From NCBI RefSeq assembly GCF_030272615.1, contig NC_081410.1, forward strand, positions 113,585,933 through 113,649,932: a stretch of DNA of 64,000 bases, written 5' to 3'. The notes under the pieces were generated by a model, which saw only the letters and a list, made by a program, of their open reading frames with translations, did no database searches and was not told the DNA's origin. Positions 11,014-24,050 of the stretch are shown here, in pieces; the stretch's first letter is position 1; the number at the start of each line of letters is the position of its first letter. The stretch is from Cryptomeria japonica (Eukaryota > Streptophyta > Pinopsida > Cupressales > Cupressaceae). The position numbers and the translations under genes are program-made.

Positions 11014-14000
11014 AAATAACTACTTGGAATGTGAGGGGCCTTACGGCCCCTGACAAAAGGCGCTTAGTCAAATGAGCGTTGAGTAGGAGCACAAGCAAAA
11101 TCATAGTGACGCAAGAAACAAAATTGAGCATAGACAACATTGAAGGCTCTTTAAAATATTGTAGAGATTGGGAGTGTGTCTTTCAAGAGGCCAATGGATC
11201 TACAGGTGGGCTTGGTATTTTATGGAAACTAGATAGTGTAATAGTTAAGCTCTCTAAGAAAGAAGAGAATTGGATGATTTGTAAAGTTTACAGCATTAGG
11301 GAGAATTTAGAGTTTCCATTAATCAATGTATATGGGCCATCCAAAACTGCAGATAAGACAAAGGTATGCAATACTCTGACTTTCAAGATTAAGGATTTAT
11401 TCAGTGATAGGGTGGTTGTGGCTGGGGATTTTAATGCCTTATTGGACTTGGATGAGAAAAAGGGGGGTCTACGAATGACAAATAAGGTGATGGATGATTT
11501 TAGAGATTTTGTAGAATGTAATCAGTTAGTGGATGTCAAGCCCAAAAATGATCGATTCACATGGACCAATAGAAGAATAAACTTTGCTAATATTTCTAAA
11601 AGATTGGATAGGCACTTTATAGGTGAATACTGGATGGGGTCTTTATTCCAAGCAGAAGGATGCATTCTCCATGTCTCTCTATCCAATCATTTCCCTATGG
11701 AACTAAAGTTGAGTGAAGGCCTACCTAAGGGGAAGTGTAGCTTCAAATTCCTAAGTATGTGGTGGAGAGATGGGGAATTTCTAACCAATCTTGAACGATG
11801 GTGGAAATAAATTAATATTTTTAGGGGTACTCCTACCTTTCTCTTTGCAAAATGAATAAAGTTTATGAAGGAAAAAATCAAAAGGTGGAATAGAGATTGC
11901 TTTAAAAACATTTTTGAAGAAAGAAGTCAAATTGAAGAAGCACTATTGCAAATAAATTCGGATACAATTTTGAGGGGAATGACAAATGACACTTTTCTGA
12001 GAGAAAAATTGCTAAAGGAGGATTTGGAAAATGTTTTACTAAGAGAAGAGATATTTTGGAAAGACAAATCCAGAGAGCTCTAGATCAAAGAAGGAGATGC
12101 TAATACTAAATTGTTTCATGTGTCTGTCAATTGAGGCTATAGAAGATATAGCAGTTAATAACTTCAAAATATTACTGGGCAATGGCATTGGTGCAATAAA
12201 TACACATTTGGCTTAGATGGTGGATGTTATTCAACAAAAGATTTCCGATGAGGACAATAAATATCTGTTGAGTCCCTTTACTAAAGAGGATGTGAGAAAA
12301 GCAGTGTTTGATATGCATTCAAACAAAGCCCCTGGTTCGGATGGAATTACAATGGAATGTTACCAGAAAGGTTGGAGTTTTATGGGCAACGATATCTTCA
12401 AAGTGGTGGAGGATTTTAGAAAACAAGGAAGATTTGTAAAAGAAATCTGTCATACAAACATTGCCCTTATTCCAAACAAACAGGATTGCACTTCAATTTT
12501 AGATTATAGACCTATATACTTATGCAATTATATATAAAAAATCATTTCCAAGATGATGGTTAATAGAATCAAACCAATTGTGATGAAGATCATATCACCG
12601 GAGCAGCATGGCTTCACCCTGAGGTGAGAGATTAAAGATAGTATTATCATGGCAACAGAGACTATCCACTCAATGCATAGCTCCAAAGCTAAAGGTATGA
12701 TTATTAAGATAGATGTGAGCAAAGCATATGATCGCGTTTCTTGGAATGTTCTTTTTGAGGTTCTTTAAAAATTTGATTTTAAGCAAAAATGGTTGGATTG
12801 TATAAACATTATGTATCCTTTGTGAACTACTCTATAATTATCAACGAGATTGTGAGCAGTTTTTTCTAGGCTACTAATGGGTTAAGACAAGAAGATCCCC
12901 TGTCACCATTCCTGTTTGTATTGATGGCAGAAGTGCTTGGTAGGAATATCAAATATAGTGTTGGTCAGGGGGCATGGAAAGGTATTTCTATCAAGTGGTT
13001 CATGGAACCTGTGTCACATTAATAGTTTGTGGATGACACAATATTATTTGGAGAATCCTTAGAAAGAGAAGCTCTGATAATAAAAAAGGTGCTAGATGAA
13101 TATGAGGAATGCTCTGGTAAGAGTATGAATAAACAAAAATCGATGATATATTTTTTAGATACAAACAAAAGGACACAATTGAAGATCAAGAGCATATTGG
13201 ATTATGGTCAAGGCTATTTCCCTATAAAATATTTAGGAGTGCCATTATTTGTTGGGTGAGTGGACACTAAAATCTAGGAAGAGGTGATAAACAAGTGCCG
13301 AACAAAAACTACCTCTTGGAAAAACAAATGGTTGTCTCAAGCCGAGAGAATACAAATGATTAGGTCAGTACTCTTGGCTGTCCCTACTTATTTTATGTCT
13401 TGTTATCGATTGTCCAGTAGGGCGGCTTCTGCTCTAGATGGGATGCTAAATAAAATCATTTGGGAAGGGTATAAAGAGGAGAAAAAAATTCGCTTAATCA
13501 ATTGGGACACGACATGTTTGAGAAAAATGAGTCTTCAGAATTTGGCCCTTGGTGCTAAATTAGCTTGCAAAATGTATAAATATCCCCACAAGGGATGGTG
13601 CAGACTGATGGCAAACAAGTATCTGGATGCAAATGAGCCCGAAAGAGTATTCACTATGGCAAACACTGCAGGAGGTTTTCCAATTTGGAGATTCATTTGG
13701 GAGAGTAGGAAAGTAATCAGAGATCATCTTACATGGAAGATTGGCGATGGGAAAAAGGCCAAGTTCTGGAGAGATTCTTGGTGTGGGGAGGAAACATTGG
13801 CAGATTTGATGAAAGATCAAGATTGGGTCAATCAGGTGGAGGCAGAGGTTGGTAGAAGAGATTCTTAAAGGTAGGAAGGTTCATATCTTGAATGAGGCAG
13901 ACACACTTATATGGAATGCAACTAAATCAGGTAACTACAAGGTAACTTTGGGCTATGAAATACAAAGAAGGAGACAAAAAGATAGTAATTGGTTTGTGAT

Positions 14001-15051
14001 CCTATGTTGGGATAAAAGGGTACTCCCAAAAGCAGGTGCCTTTTTATGGATTGCGCTTCATGGAAAGATACTAACAAGTGACAAATTAAAAAAAATGGTA
14101 TATCGGGACCTAGCAGATGTTATCTATGCAAGGAAGAGGAAGAAACAGTTGATCACCTATTATATGGATGCAAATATTCAACTCAATGTTGGGATTGGTT
14201 TTTAAGTTGCAAAATCACATGGTCCATAGTGGTACTTTCAAAGAATTCATATTTGTTTGGCCTACGGTGGGTAAGAACTCAAAGTGGGGTATCTTGTGGA
14301 TAATAGAACCATCATTGGTTTCTTGGTTGATCTGGAAATTGGAGGTTTCAATACTCATAAATAAAATCCAGGTAGCAATAGAAGAAAATGTAAATGCCAA
14401 GATTTATGGTCAGAGCTACAGATTATATTCCAAGTGGGATATGGAAATGGAATAGGTATGGAAATGGAACAGCTATGGAAATTGAAATAGTCAAGTCTCC
14501 ACAAGTTGAAGGATGAATTGATTGGGAGGAAGAATGTCAAATGGTACCCACTGCCTCTGGGTTGGAAATAGCTAAACTTTGATGGTGTTAGTTGTGGCAA
14601 TTTGGGTTTGTCGGGCTTTGGGGCTGTGGTCAGAGATGAGGATGGTAGTTTTGCTGGGGCTATATGTGGGCCATCAGGAATTATTTCCAACAATGTGATG
14701 GAAATCACTGCATTAGAGGAGGGGCTTAATTGGGTCATTGCCAATAATCATCTAAAAGTAGTTATCGAAGGGGATTCTCAAATTATACTAAATGGTGTAA
14801 CAGAAAAAAGTTTTACCAATTGGAGGCTTAACGAATGGATCCTGAGAATAGACCAACGTATTCAAAAGCTAGAAGACTATCAGGTAAAACACATATACCG
14901 TGAAGGAAACCATGTGGCGGACTTAATTGCTAATCAGGGTGTAATCGAATCTCAGACAAAGGTCATTTTGGTGGCAGATTCGGTGTTCAAGGACCGAAGT
15001 GTTTTATTGGAAATGGATAGAGATAAAATCCCAAGGAAGGGGATCAGGTAA
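11010..15051 (+). pseudogene. LINE-1 ORF2: endonuclease, reverse transcriptase, RNase H
   Basis: ORF2 nicks the target and copies RNA there. The AP-like endonuclease spans 11010-11800, starting with the TWNVRGL motif and carrying QETK, GDFNA and a late SNH-type motif. RT spans about 12220-13260 and includes NKAPGSDG and the active site FVDD at 13026-13037, where plant L1 elements usually have FADD. A zinc-binding region follows at about 13990-14200. A C-terminal RNase H lies at 14575-14960, with FDG, an ITALEEGL helix and an EGDS motif. Several stops and at least three frameshifts (near 12150, 13000 and 13860) inactivate it. Confidence 0.88.
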
Positions 15052-16007
15052 TCCCAATCACAGAAAGGTATCATTGGGATAAGGGAAGAGCTCTCTTATC
15101 AGCTTCGATGTTGGAGGATAGGGCAGGTGTATATTCGATCTCAGGTTGATGGATTTCTCTGGTTCTCGAGATTATCGTGGTTGTAGTGATGGTGAGAGAC
15201 TATCATGACTCATCAAAATCTGAGTGCTAATGAATCCAATGGATGGAGGATTTATATAACATAGGGGGAGTCATTGTTTTTGCACATAATGAAGGAAGAT
15301 GGTGCATCTATTCAGGCTTAGTTGCCTCTGCAGAAATGAGACATTGGAGGTACAGTGCGATAGATTGTTCGACATCAACATAGATGGTCTTGAGGCGATA
15401 TGAGGAATAGCGGAGGGTACCATTAGAAATGATCTATGAAATAATAATGTGTCTTCTGGTTGATATTTTACCATCCAAGGAGGCTTGTATCGAAAAAATT
15501 ACTGGTTTTGTCAGGGAGGTTGATGGAGATGCCATTAGAAGTGTGGTCATGGAGGTGGAAGAAGAATGGGTCAGCATTCTAGGACCCTTTTTTAACACTA
15601 TAGTCTATTTTGTCGGATGTGGAATGCGCGAACTCGAAGGATGAAGAATAGGTTGTTGTAGTGGCCCTCAAAGTAAAGAAGGAGGAATTCTTGCATAACG
15701 CCTAGGAGGTGTTTTGTGTGGGTGTGAAGAATGATGAGATGGACCCCTTTAAGCGGATGATGCAAACAAAGGAGGGTTTTCTCTTGGAGGGAAGCGTCAA
15801 GCAGGTGGCTTTGATTGGGTCTCGGGTTGCTACCATACTGAGGCTCATATAATATGGTTTGCGAAGGGTCTTACTTTTATAGTTTATGTTATAGCCTTGT
15901 GTATGTAGGGAGTTGTTTTTAGTTAGTTGGAACATGATTGTAATATCTTCTCATAACTAATATAGGGAGTTATCCCCATCAAAGATAGTACTTGTTTAAA
16001 AAAAATA
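15052..16007 (+). other. LINE-1 3' UTR and A-rich tail
   Basis: No conserved domain. The end, from about 15996, is the A-rich tail that touches the right target duplication. Confidence 0.7.
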
Positions 16008-16026
16008 AAAAATGATAAATGTATGA
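16008..16026. repeat. LINE-1 target-site duplication, right
   Basis: Identical to 9707-9725 and directly follows the A-rich tail. Confidence 0.9.
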
Positions 16027-17577
16027 AAGTAAATTTAATTGAATTCTAATTATCTTTAATATTTAAAATAATAATAATAAACCACTCAAAATTATAATCT
16101 AGATTAAATAATAAAAATATATACATAAAATCAATAATTATATTATTAATTAATAAAATAAATAATTATATATAAAATATTAAAATTAAGTTATTATGAA
16201 TAGTATAAACCTCATTTAAATTTAAAATATCACTAATTTAAAGAACATAAGGATGATACTACCACAACTAGTACAAATCTATATTTATATGGAATGCTAC
16301 ATGATTGAAAGAATTTAAAAATTAATGCCTTTGAACCATTTATTATATTAAATTAAAGTTAAGATATGTTTCATTGTGTACTGGTGCACCTATTGCCATT
16401 GTGTATATCTCTACAATGTTATTAATTAATTATTATTTAATATATTAAAATATAAATAACAAACGTATAATATTATATTAAATATAATAAAATATTTTAT
16501 TTTTTATTATGAATTTTATTTTATTTTATTATTAATACATTAGATCATTTTCAATAGAGTAGTTATAACTACTCTTAGAAATAAATTATATATAATATAG
16601 ATTATGAAATCTTAAATTAAATTTGATTTTTAAAATCTCATATTTATCAAGTAGTGAATGTTTGTTACTTAGAGATGGGTAATTTGAATTGTAAGTTTCT
16701 AGCATTGACTGAAGTTTATTTGAACGAAATAAATTTATAATGACTATTAACTAGAATAAAAAATATAATATACTATAATATTATTCATGAAGTAATGATG
16801 ATGCTAAATATTCAATTATATTCATTATAATCAACTAAAAAAATAATTTTAAGTTCTATGTAGTAGTGTATCATTTAAACAATAAAATGCTAAAAGAATA
16901 AATAAAAAACTATAGCAATGTTTATATGAGTAGAAGCTAGCAATAATGAAAAGAATGTTGGGTATAACTAAGCTAGTAGTAAATAGAAATCTATTAAAAA
17001 ACCCTAGAAAGATGAGGATGAAGAATCAAATTATCGTATGAATGGAATAAAGAGATGAAATCTCTATACTCTACAATGAAAGAGCTTGTTATTTTTAAAG
17101 AGATGATATAAACATTTTGTATCAACATTTTAAATGATCATGATGACGCATTACCAATAGTTTTCTTTTCTAATGATGGATCTTGAAATATAATGAAAAA
17201 CATCCGTACAAAATATTTACATGATTCAAAAGAAAAAAGTTTTTGAATGGAGTAATTTATCTCTTCTTTTGGATCTATACCATGGTAGACTTGCATTAGT
17301 TATATATGTTGGAAATGTGAAGCCCAATGTTCACATGACCATTCACATTCTCTCAACTCTTGATTTCATAGCTGAAAATGATTTTATAAATGACTGTGTG
17401 CAGTCCATGTATGGTGATGTATTGGTAATGATTAATAGAGAGTTTTCCCTACTTGAGAGTGGGCGTAGGCTTTATGGTAAACATATATAAATTTGTTTCT
17501 TGTGTCCTTGTTATATTATTTTCTTTCTCTATGTTGTGTTGATTAATTGTTTTGCTCTGCTCATTTAAATCAACAAT
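16027..17577. other. AT-rich DNA, its right end possibly an LTR
   Basis: Extremely A/T-rich to about 17000 with no supported gene. Bases 16530-16710 match 38595-38780. The last part, ending CAACA at 17575 directly before a primer-binding site, may be the 3' end of an LTR whose start I cannot place. Confidence 0.4.
16530..16710 (+). repeat. AT-rich dispersed repeat, copy 1
   Basis: Same-orientation homology with 38595-38780. Shared landmarks include ATTATTAAT(A/G)CATTA, a GTAGTTATAACTA-like stretch and GAGATG(G/A)(G/A)TAATTTGAATT. Confidence 0.6.
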
Positions 17578-17589
17578 TGGTATCAAAGC
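17578..17589 (+). promoter_or_regulatory. Primer-binding site of a host retroelement
   Basis: TGGTATCAAAGC follows a CAACA end by two bases. It differs by one base (G to A) from TGGTATCAGAGC, the Met-initiator-tRNA primer site used by E3, E4 and E5. Confidence 0.65.
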
Positions 17590-17610
17590 CTAGTGAGTGA
17601 TTGAGCAGAG

Positions 17611-18391
17611 ATGGTAGAAAAAGATGAGGCTGATTTTGTTAAATTGAAGAATTTCTCAACAATTTAGACTTGGCAAAGAGTGATGTTGTGCTTGCAAAAT
17701 TTGAAAGATTTTTCCATGTACATTGGTGGGATGGATGGAAAAATGAGGAGGATTTAGTTGAAGAAGAGGACACTAAGATAAGTGAAGATGAACTTGAGGA
17801 AGATGAGACCAAGAACTGGGAGGACTATCAAAACAAGAAAATTGTGAGACTAAAGGAAGAGAATTTGTTTCTCATAGATCGGTTAATTTTTATGGAAGAT
17901 GCAATGGAGAAGAATTTGATTTCAATGGTTTGTGAAGTTGAGAAACTTAGAGAAGACCTTACGAATTTAGAGCAGAGATCCTAGGGTGGGCCATTCAGTT
18001 CAAAATCTGGTCATGAGGGTTTGCACGAATTGGGTCTTCAACTGAAGGATGCAGACCATAAATTAGACCATGTGGGGTAGAGTAAGTGTCGATCTTTAAT
18101 AAATATGGAATTCAAGGAGGTGGAAAAAAAAAATTTCTTTAACTTCCAAGAGAAGTAACAAGGTTAGAATCTCATGGTCACCATGTTTCTAGAGATGTTT
18201 GGGTATTCTAGCGAATTCACTCTTGAATCCACTGTGGATTTTGCCTCCCCGAGATGAGGAGGATGAATATTGGAGTGAAGTAGCAAGGCAATAGAGCCTG
18301 GGAATAATTGAGGCTTTGGAGAGCTCTACAGATTGCTTGGCTTTGGCAAAGATAGAGGGAATTCGAAGTGAAAATGTCATGAAGTGTCATG
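17611..18391 (+). pseudogene. Gag-like coiled-coil ORF, interrupted by E3
   Basis: ATG 17611 follows the primer site by 21 bases, as expected for a gag start. After a frame change near 17665 the frame 17670-17984 reads as an acidic segment (Glu/Asp runs) and then a heptad-like coiled coil. Weaker coding continues to 18391, where E3 is inserted; reading resumes at 37991. No gag fold motif or zinc knuckle is visible. It may be the 5' part of an otherwise lost LTR element, or a host pseudogene next to a chance primer-like site. Confidence 0.45.
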
Positions 18392-18989
18392 TGATGCAGG
18401 AGCATCCCCAGTCTATGAGCAATCTTGCATCAACCAAAAATATTTCCTTTGAATTTAGTTCCTATTCAGTTGAGTGTGCAATTTTATGTGTTCTTTCTAG
18501 TAGGTACTAACAGTTGCTTTCTTTTCATTGCAGATCCTATTTTTGGTTTCGACGCTAGTTCATTTTCTTAATTGAACCAGATTTTCAGTCCATTTGGATT
18601 CTTTTCGGCTAGTTATTGCTCCCGATTTGATTGTTTCTGGGTTCCAGGATAGTTCTTGTGCTTATTGGTTAGTCTTCCTTGATTACCAAAGCAGTTCTTG
18701 GCATTTGGATCTATTTGGGGTTTTGTCTGATGTTCTTTGGCATTTGGCCAACCTTCCTGTTGATCCGTACTTCTTGGTTATTATTTTCTAAAAGAATTTC
18801 TTTGATTCGTAGGGCCGACCTAGTTACATGTTTCATTTTCCTGCATTGTTAAATGTAATCTTTTGTGGTTGACCCGGATATGTTTCAGAGGGTATATATA
18901 GGGTATTATGTAATCATTTATAGGATAGAAGAAGTAGAAATCAGAATAAAGATCTAGATTAGTGTTTAGTGATCTAGTTGGATTGTATC
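18392..18989 (+). repeat. E3 5' LTR, first part
   Basis: Starts TGATGCAGGAGCATCCCC and matches the first three quarters of the 3' LTR. A strong TATATATA box at 18893-18900 is kept in the 3' LTR at 37685-37692, and E3b has TATAAAT at the same place. E2 interrupts it after GTATC. Confidence 0.9.
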
Positions 18990-19765
18990 TATAAACACCC
19001 AAAATTGTCATGTCTAATTAAATAAATATTTTATTTATTTAATTATCTAAGCTTAATTCTTCTATTAATTAAATAAATCTTTATTTATTTAATTAATTCA
19101 TTTATCCTCTTCTAGCCTTATTTCTCATTTAAATAAATACATTTATTTATTTAAATTATCCTTTTCCTAAATTAAATAAATATTCTATTTATTTAATTAT
19201 CCCACTTCTTCTATTAATTAAATAAATATTTATTTATTTAATTAATTCATTAACCTTTTCTACCCATGACACATGTCATTCATCTCTTAATTCATACACT
19301 ACCTACCCCTTTCATTATTTTATTATTTCTTTTACCTACCCTCTAATCATAGCCGACCTCTTTTTACACCTCTCAATCTTATCCCTCCATTTCATATAGT
19401 GTCTTCTATTTAAGGAGATGCTTCCTTCATTATCAAACCCTAATGATACAGTCGAATGAATCTTATACACTTGACTACACTACGATCCTACTTGCAACCA
19501 CATTCCGTTCTTTGTTGAGCTCTTGTGCACATAAAATCTGAGAGCAAATATATCAAGCAAGATCAATGGAGATAGGAAGAATGGAGATTCAAACCCTATT
19601 GGACATGTGATGGTATAATCTTTGTGATTTCGTTTGATTTGCATGGTCTTAGGTAATCTTCATATGTTATGGTGGATCTTTGTTGTTGTTAGGCTAGGGT
19701 TTTGTGGTTGAATTCATTTAGCCTTTCAATATTGTTATTATTGTTATCCATTTTCACCATATACA
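18990..19765 (+). repeat. E2 5' LTR (776 bp)
   Basis: The terminal TG has mutated to TA; it ends CATATACA. It holds five AT-rich palindromes of the form AATTAAATAAAT...ATTTATTTAATT between about 19010 and 19252. A TATA-like TATTTAAG lies at 19407-19414. It is 149 bp longer than its partner because it keeps three extra palindromes. Confidence 0.93.
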
Positions 19766-19878
19766 TTTTGGCATGCTCAATGGGACTCTTTTCCCTTTTG
19801 CATTTAACTTCCTTGTTGCAGATTTTGTATTTTGAAGTTGCAGATCTGACATTTTCGGCAGCATTTTTTATATTTCCA

Positions 19879-20135
19879 CGTCTGCGTGCTTTCGGATCGC
19901 GTTTTTTATTTTCTGGCGCGTCTGCGACATCTAGAGTCACGTCTGTGTTATTGGCAATATTTTATTTTGCAAGTTCTAGGAAAGCGCATTTGTGTTGTAA
20001 AGTCGTGTCTGCGATATTTTTAGCCGCATCTGTGTCCAGAAGACGTGTCTGCATTCTGTAGTCGCGTCTGTGTCTCACAAAACCGCATTTGTGTCACCTA
20101 GTTGCGTCTGCGTTGAGGGTAATCATGTCTGTGTT
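19879..20135 (+). repeat. ~20-bp-period CGCGTCTGTG array, block 1
   Basis: About eleven copies of C(G/A)C(G/A)TCTG(T/C)G, near 19879, 19918, 19939, 19984, 20004, 20026, 20045, 20064, 20084, 20105 and 20125, mostly 19-22 bp apart with variable bases between. The variants are mainly C/T and G/A. Confidence 0.85.
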
Positions 20136-21360
20136 TACCAGTTTCAAATTTTGGGTTTTTATTGATTCAGTTTTTGAATTTTGCATTTAGAGTTTCAGAT
20201 CTGGTTTATTTTGAGCTAACATTTTCAGATCTAGCTAACAAAATTGGTGCAACTTGTCTTGAAAGCTAAATCGTTTAGTTGAAGGCCCCTATTTTCACAA
20301 AGTCTTTTGGGTTTAAAATTTACCTAACTTGTGTGCTTGCAGGAAGGGGTGATCATTTGAAACAATCCAAACTACTAACAACTCTTTGTTGTAGGTCCTT
20401 GGCAACGATTTTTGGATTTTTATTGTGTCCCTTGTTTTCATAGACTAGAAAACACTTCAATTGGTGCACTAAAATTGAATCATTGTCTTTTGTGTCTTGA
20501 GCAATAGGCTCTTTTTGTTTAATCTTTAGAGGGCCTGTCTTCTCGTGTGGTCATTAGGACTACTAGTGAGAAGAGAATGACCCAAGTGGTAGCAAGGAAA
20601 ACCCACCTCTTCTGAACCACTATAAACAAATGTATTCATGGTGAAAACTATGGATAACGTGTGCTGATTAGTTCATACCGACACTATGTCTCCCCATAAA
20701 CCCGTTTGATCAAATTTATTTGATCAGTTATAGGGCGTAACCCCTACCGGTTGGGAGCCTTCTGTATTTATAGAGTTGAAAGTGCCGCATGTATGGCCAC
20801 ACGAGCAGATACCCTTACTAGCACCTTTTTGTTTTAGAAGCCCAAATCCTTCTAGTTGTTGGGGCAGGAGGTCGGACCTCTGGTAGCAGCCCACACACAT
20901 ACAGTTCTTAGTAGAGATACAAAGTTCGCCACGGGGAGTTTTCGTGGGGACTGATGCTTGGCTGACCCGAGAAGTGAGTGTCAAGGGTGGAGCCAGTGAG
21001 GTCAAGCATCTAAGTATCCACTCTGAATAGCATAGCCTCAGGGGTAAAGCCCCATGTGGGATCAAAAACTATTGTCTTGGCCAGCCATAAGAATTGTGCT
21101 TGACTTATTTTAAATATTCAAAACATTCAAGACCAAACAGCAAAACATTGTGTCTTTTGTGTCTTCAAGTGTATGCAAAACATTTTTACATCAAACAACA
21201 CACTTTTGTTGGAGTCATTTTGGAGTCTAGACACTTGCAAACATTGAGTCCTCATCAACATTGTGTCCTCTTGTCACGAAAAGCAGTCAAACAGTCAGAT
21301 TTGGTCACAACAAAATGACTTCACAGATTGGAAAAAATTGCATAAAATTTTACAGAAATG

Positions 21361-21545
21361 CGTCTGTGTCGGACATAACAGCGTCTGTGTTGTATAACCG
21401 CGTCTGTGAAGGGCAGAAACATGTCTGTGTTTACAAAATCAACATTACACTTTGCAAAGAAAATCTCAGAAACGCATCTGCGTTAAACAGAGCCGCGTCT
21501 GTGTCAAGAAACCGCATCTGTGAAGTATATAGGCAGGTCTGTATT
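21361..21545 (+). repeat. ~20-bp-period CGCGTCTGTG array, block 2
   Basis: About eight copies, near 21361, 21382, 21401, 21422, 21473, 21495, 21514 and 21535, same motif and spacing as block 1, ending about 500 bp before gag. Confidence 0.85.
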
Positions 21546-22036
21546 CAGAATTAAAAAACTATTACAGTCCAGCAAACAAACACAGTCAGTTTCAAAATTC
21601 TTGAGCTTCCTAGGTCATTTCTCCAGGGTTTCATCTAGCATTCAACCTGTCTTCGGGTCTCACAAAGTCCATCATTGCTTCACATCTCACTTTACATTCA
21701 CACTTGTCTAAACTTGAGTCAAAAGGTCACTTGCTTGTCCTCACTATACTTTGTCAACACACTACATACAACAACACTTTGCTAAGTGGTCCCTCATCAA
21801 GGTTTCTTACCTTTGGGTCTCATTTGGTCGTACTTAGAGTCAAGGTCAACTTACCTCATCAAGAGAAACTATCCTCTCTTTGGAAGTCACACCTACTCTA
21901 CTACATACATACTTGGTCTTACACTTTGGACATTGCAAGTACACCTCAGATTCATTTACATTCCATCCATTTCTTGGTCTTCCATACCTCTTTCCATTTT
22001 CATCTAGTCTCACACATCTTGGTCAGTACCTAGTTC

Positions 22037-24050
22037 ATGGTTGAAACCCATCTTCAAAAATCTAGGAGAGAAACTAAAGAGGCTCAAGAGTCTGCAAACA
22101 TGAGTTCTTATGAGTATGATAATGATATCTTTTTCAATTCCGATCATACTACATTACCTGACATGGATGCCTATAGAAACATTCCAAATGTTGAGAACAT
22201 GGACACTACAAACAATAATTCTACACACAATGACAATATGGACAACTTTTCCGTACATTCAGCAGACGGAAGAATCCATTATGAATCCCCATTTCAATCG
22301 ATTGGTTGAGGAAATAATGAGGAGGGATAGAAAATACTTCTTACAAATGATGGCACAAAGTGGAGCCAAGATACCTCATGATTTTGACATGTCTCAAATA
22401 ATGGAACATAGACCTTTGCAACAACCTCACTCCAACATGGATCAAAGGAGGCCTAATAGTGGAGGAAATAGAGGACCACATATGGTACCTAAATCACCAT
22501 CAGCTTTGCTTCAAAAACCAGAGGTCTCACATACACATGGTCAAGCATATGATACTCAACTTCATAGACCATTATGGAAATCTTATGTAGACAGATATAG
22601 TCAATCATATACCAATGCTAAGGATCAACCACCAAAGCAATTGGATATTCAAAGGCATGCTCAAAATTTGGACACAAGGAAACCCCGTGTCAAATTCGGG
22701 GGCAACACATTAGACCATGACATGCCTGTAGAGTATGGTATACATGCACAAAATAGATATGGTGTTCCTCAACATGAATCTATACCAAGTGGTCCATATA
22801 CACAACATTACTATAGACCTCCTCCATATGAACATGTGTATGATCAATATCATCCATATATGCAACATGCTCCTCCTCCAATTGGTGCCTCAAGCATAGG
22901 GTATGGTCCAAGAAGTCGATCTCCACCTAAGAGCAATTTGGAGCAACAAATCAGGGACTTACAAAAGAAAATGGAGGACATAAATACATCGAAGCCAACA
23001 TACACAATGAGAGACATATGTCCTTATCCATTTGACAAGAGCATTCCAATGCCTCCTTTTCCTACACACTTTGTGATGCCTAAATTTGATAAGTATAGAG
23101 GAAAAGGGGATCCTAAGGCACACATAAGACAATTTTTCATAGCTTGCATTGAGGTAGCAGCAGAAGAGACATATTTGATGAGATTGTTCCCACAGAGCCT
23201 AGGTGATCAAGCTCTGGAATGGTTCTCCCAACTTCCACCTGGTATTAAGTCATGGGGTTACTTAGCAGAGGCATTTATCCAACATTTCTCCTACAACATA
23301 GAGACAGACATATCAGTCACTACTTTGTGCAGCACCAAGCAAAAAGAGGGAGAGTCTTTTGCATCATTTTTACAAATATGGAGGAATCTAGCCAGCAGAT
23401 GCTCTTGTGAAATTCCACAAAAACAAATAGTAGAAATGTTCACCCAGAATGTTAACAAAGACATTGGCTATGATCTAAGAAAAGCTTGTTTGTCCACCTT
23501 CAAGGACGTTATTGAAAAAGGCTTAGCAACAGAAAAGGTCCTAATTGAACAAGGAGTCATTAAGATATTCAAGGAAAACAAAGATGACTTTAAAGGAAAA
23601 GACAAGCCAAGATTTTGGAATAAAAACAAGAACACAGTCAATGATGGTGTTGTTGATTCCAACACAGTACGACCCAAATTTATCTTTTTAGGATCAAGTT
23701 CTACAAACAATCAGGTGAATACTCAAACAATTTCTAGATCATGAAGGAAGTACACCCCATTGGGAGAACCACTTGAGTCAGTTTTCAAGAAGCTAGTGGC
23801 AAACAAGGTAATCACAGTTCCAGATTTTCCTCCATATGAACCAAAGGTCAAACCAAATTGGTGGAATGATGATGAGTATTGTGAATTTCATAAGAGCAAG
23901 GGTCATAAGACAGGAAATTGTCATCGACTGAAGAACATCATACAAGATCTCATTGATAGAGGTGACATTGAGATTGAGGGACATTCATCTAATCAAGAAC
24001 ATGAGATGTTTAAAGAACCATTCCCAAAACATGACAAGGGAAAAGCTAAA
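22037..24050 (+). pseudogene. E2 gag
   Basis: Gag forms the particle that packages element RNA. The start ATG is taken at 22037. A frameshift near 22290 moves reading into the frame that continues through pol. The N-terminal part is a His-, Pro- and Gln-rich linker. The capsid-type retrotransposon gag domain spans about 23060-23480, with a conserved ALEWFSQLP-like stretch. A TGA at 23742-23744 interrupts. A CX2HX4HX4C knuckle lies at about 23880-23930, a variant seen in Tat-type gag in place of CCHC. The frame runs on without break into protease, so gag and pol were probably one polyprotein. Confidence 0.85.

Larger units (their letters stand above)
9726..16007 (+). mobile_element. LINE-1: full-length L1-type non-LTR retrotransposon
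   Basis: Complete plant L1 layout: ORF1 with nucleic-acid binding, ORF2 with endonuclease, RT, zinc-binding region and RNase H, a 3' UTR, then an A-rich tail. It is flanked by identical direct repeats AAAAATGATAAATGTATGA at 9707-9725 and 16008-16026. The first four A could belong to the tail, giving 15-19 bp. Such duplications are the signature of target-primed reverse transcription. The element is full length but not functional. Confidence 0.93.
19766..22036 (+). other. E2 5' leader, with primer site and motif arrays
   Basis: TTTTGGCATGCTCAATGGGA directly follows the LTR and is the likely primer-binding site; I could not assign the tRNA with confidence. Two arrays of a TCTGTG motif lie at 19879-20135 and 21361-21545. 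Between them 20560-21090 is a less AT-rich block with no convincing ORF. Confidence 0.7.

Noticed and set aside
17221-17490. 89-codon ORF in AT-rich DNA
   Set aside because: No recognisable domain; may be part of an LTR before the primer site at 17578.
19702-20061. Short ORF with a hydrophobic start over E2 LTR and leader
   Set aside because: It spans the LTR end and primer site; the later part is the repeat array.
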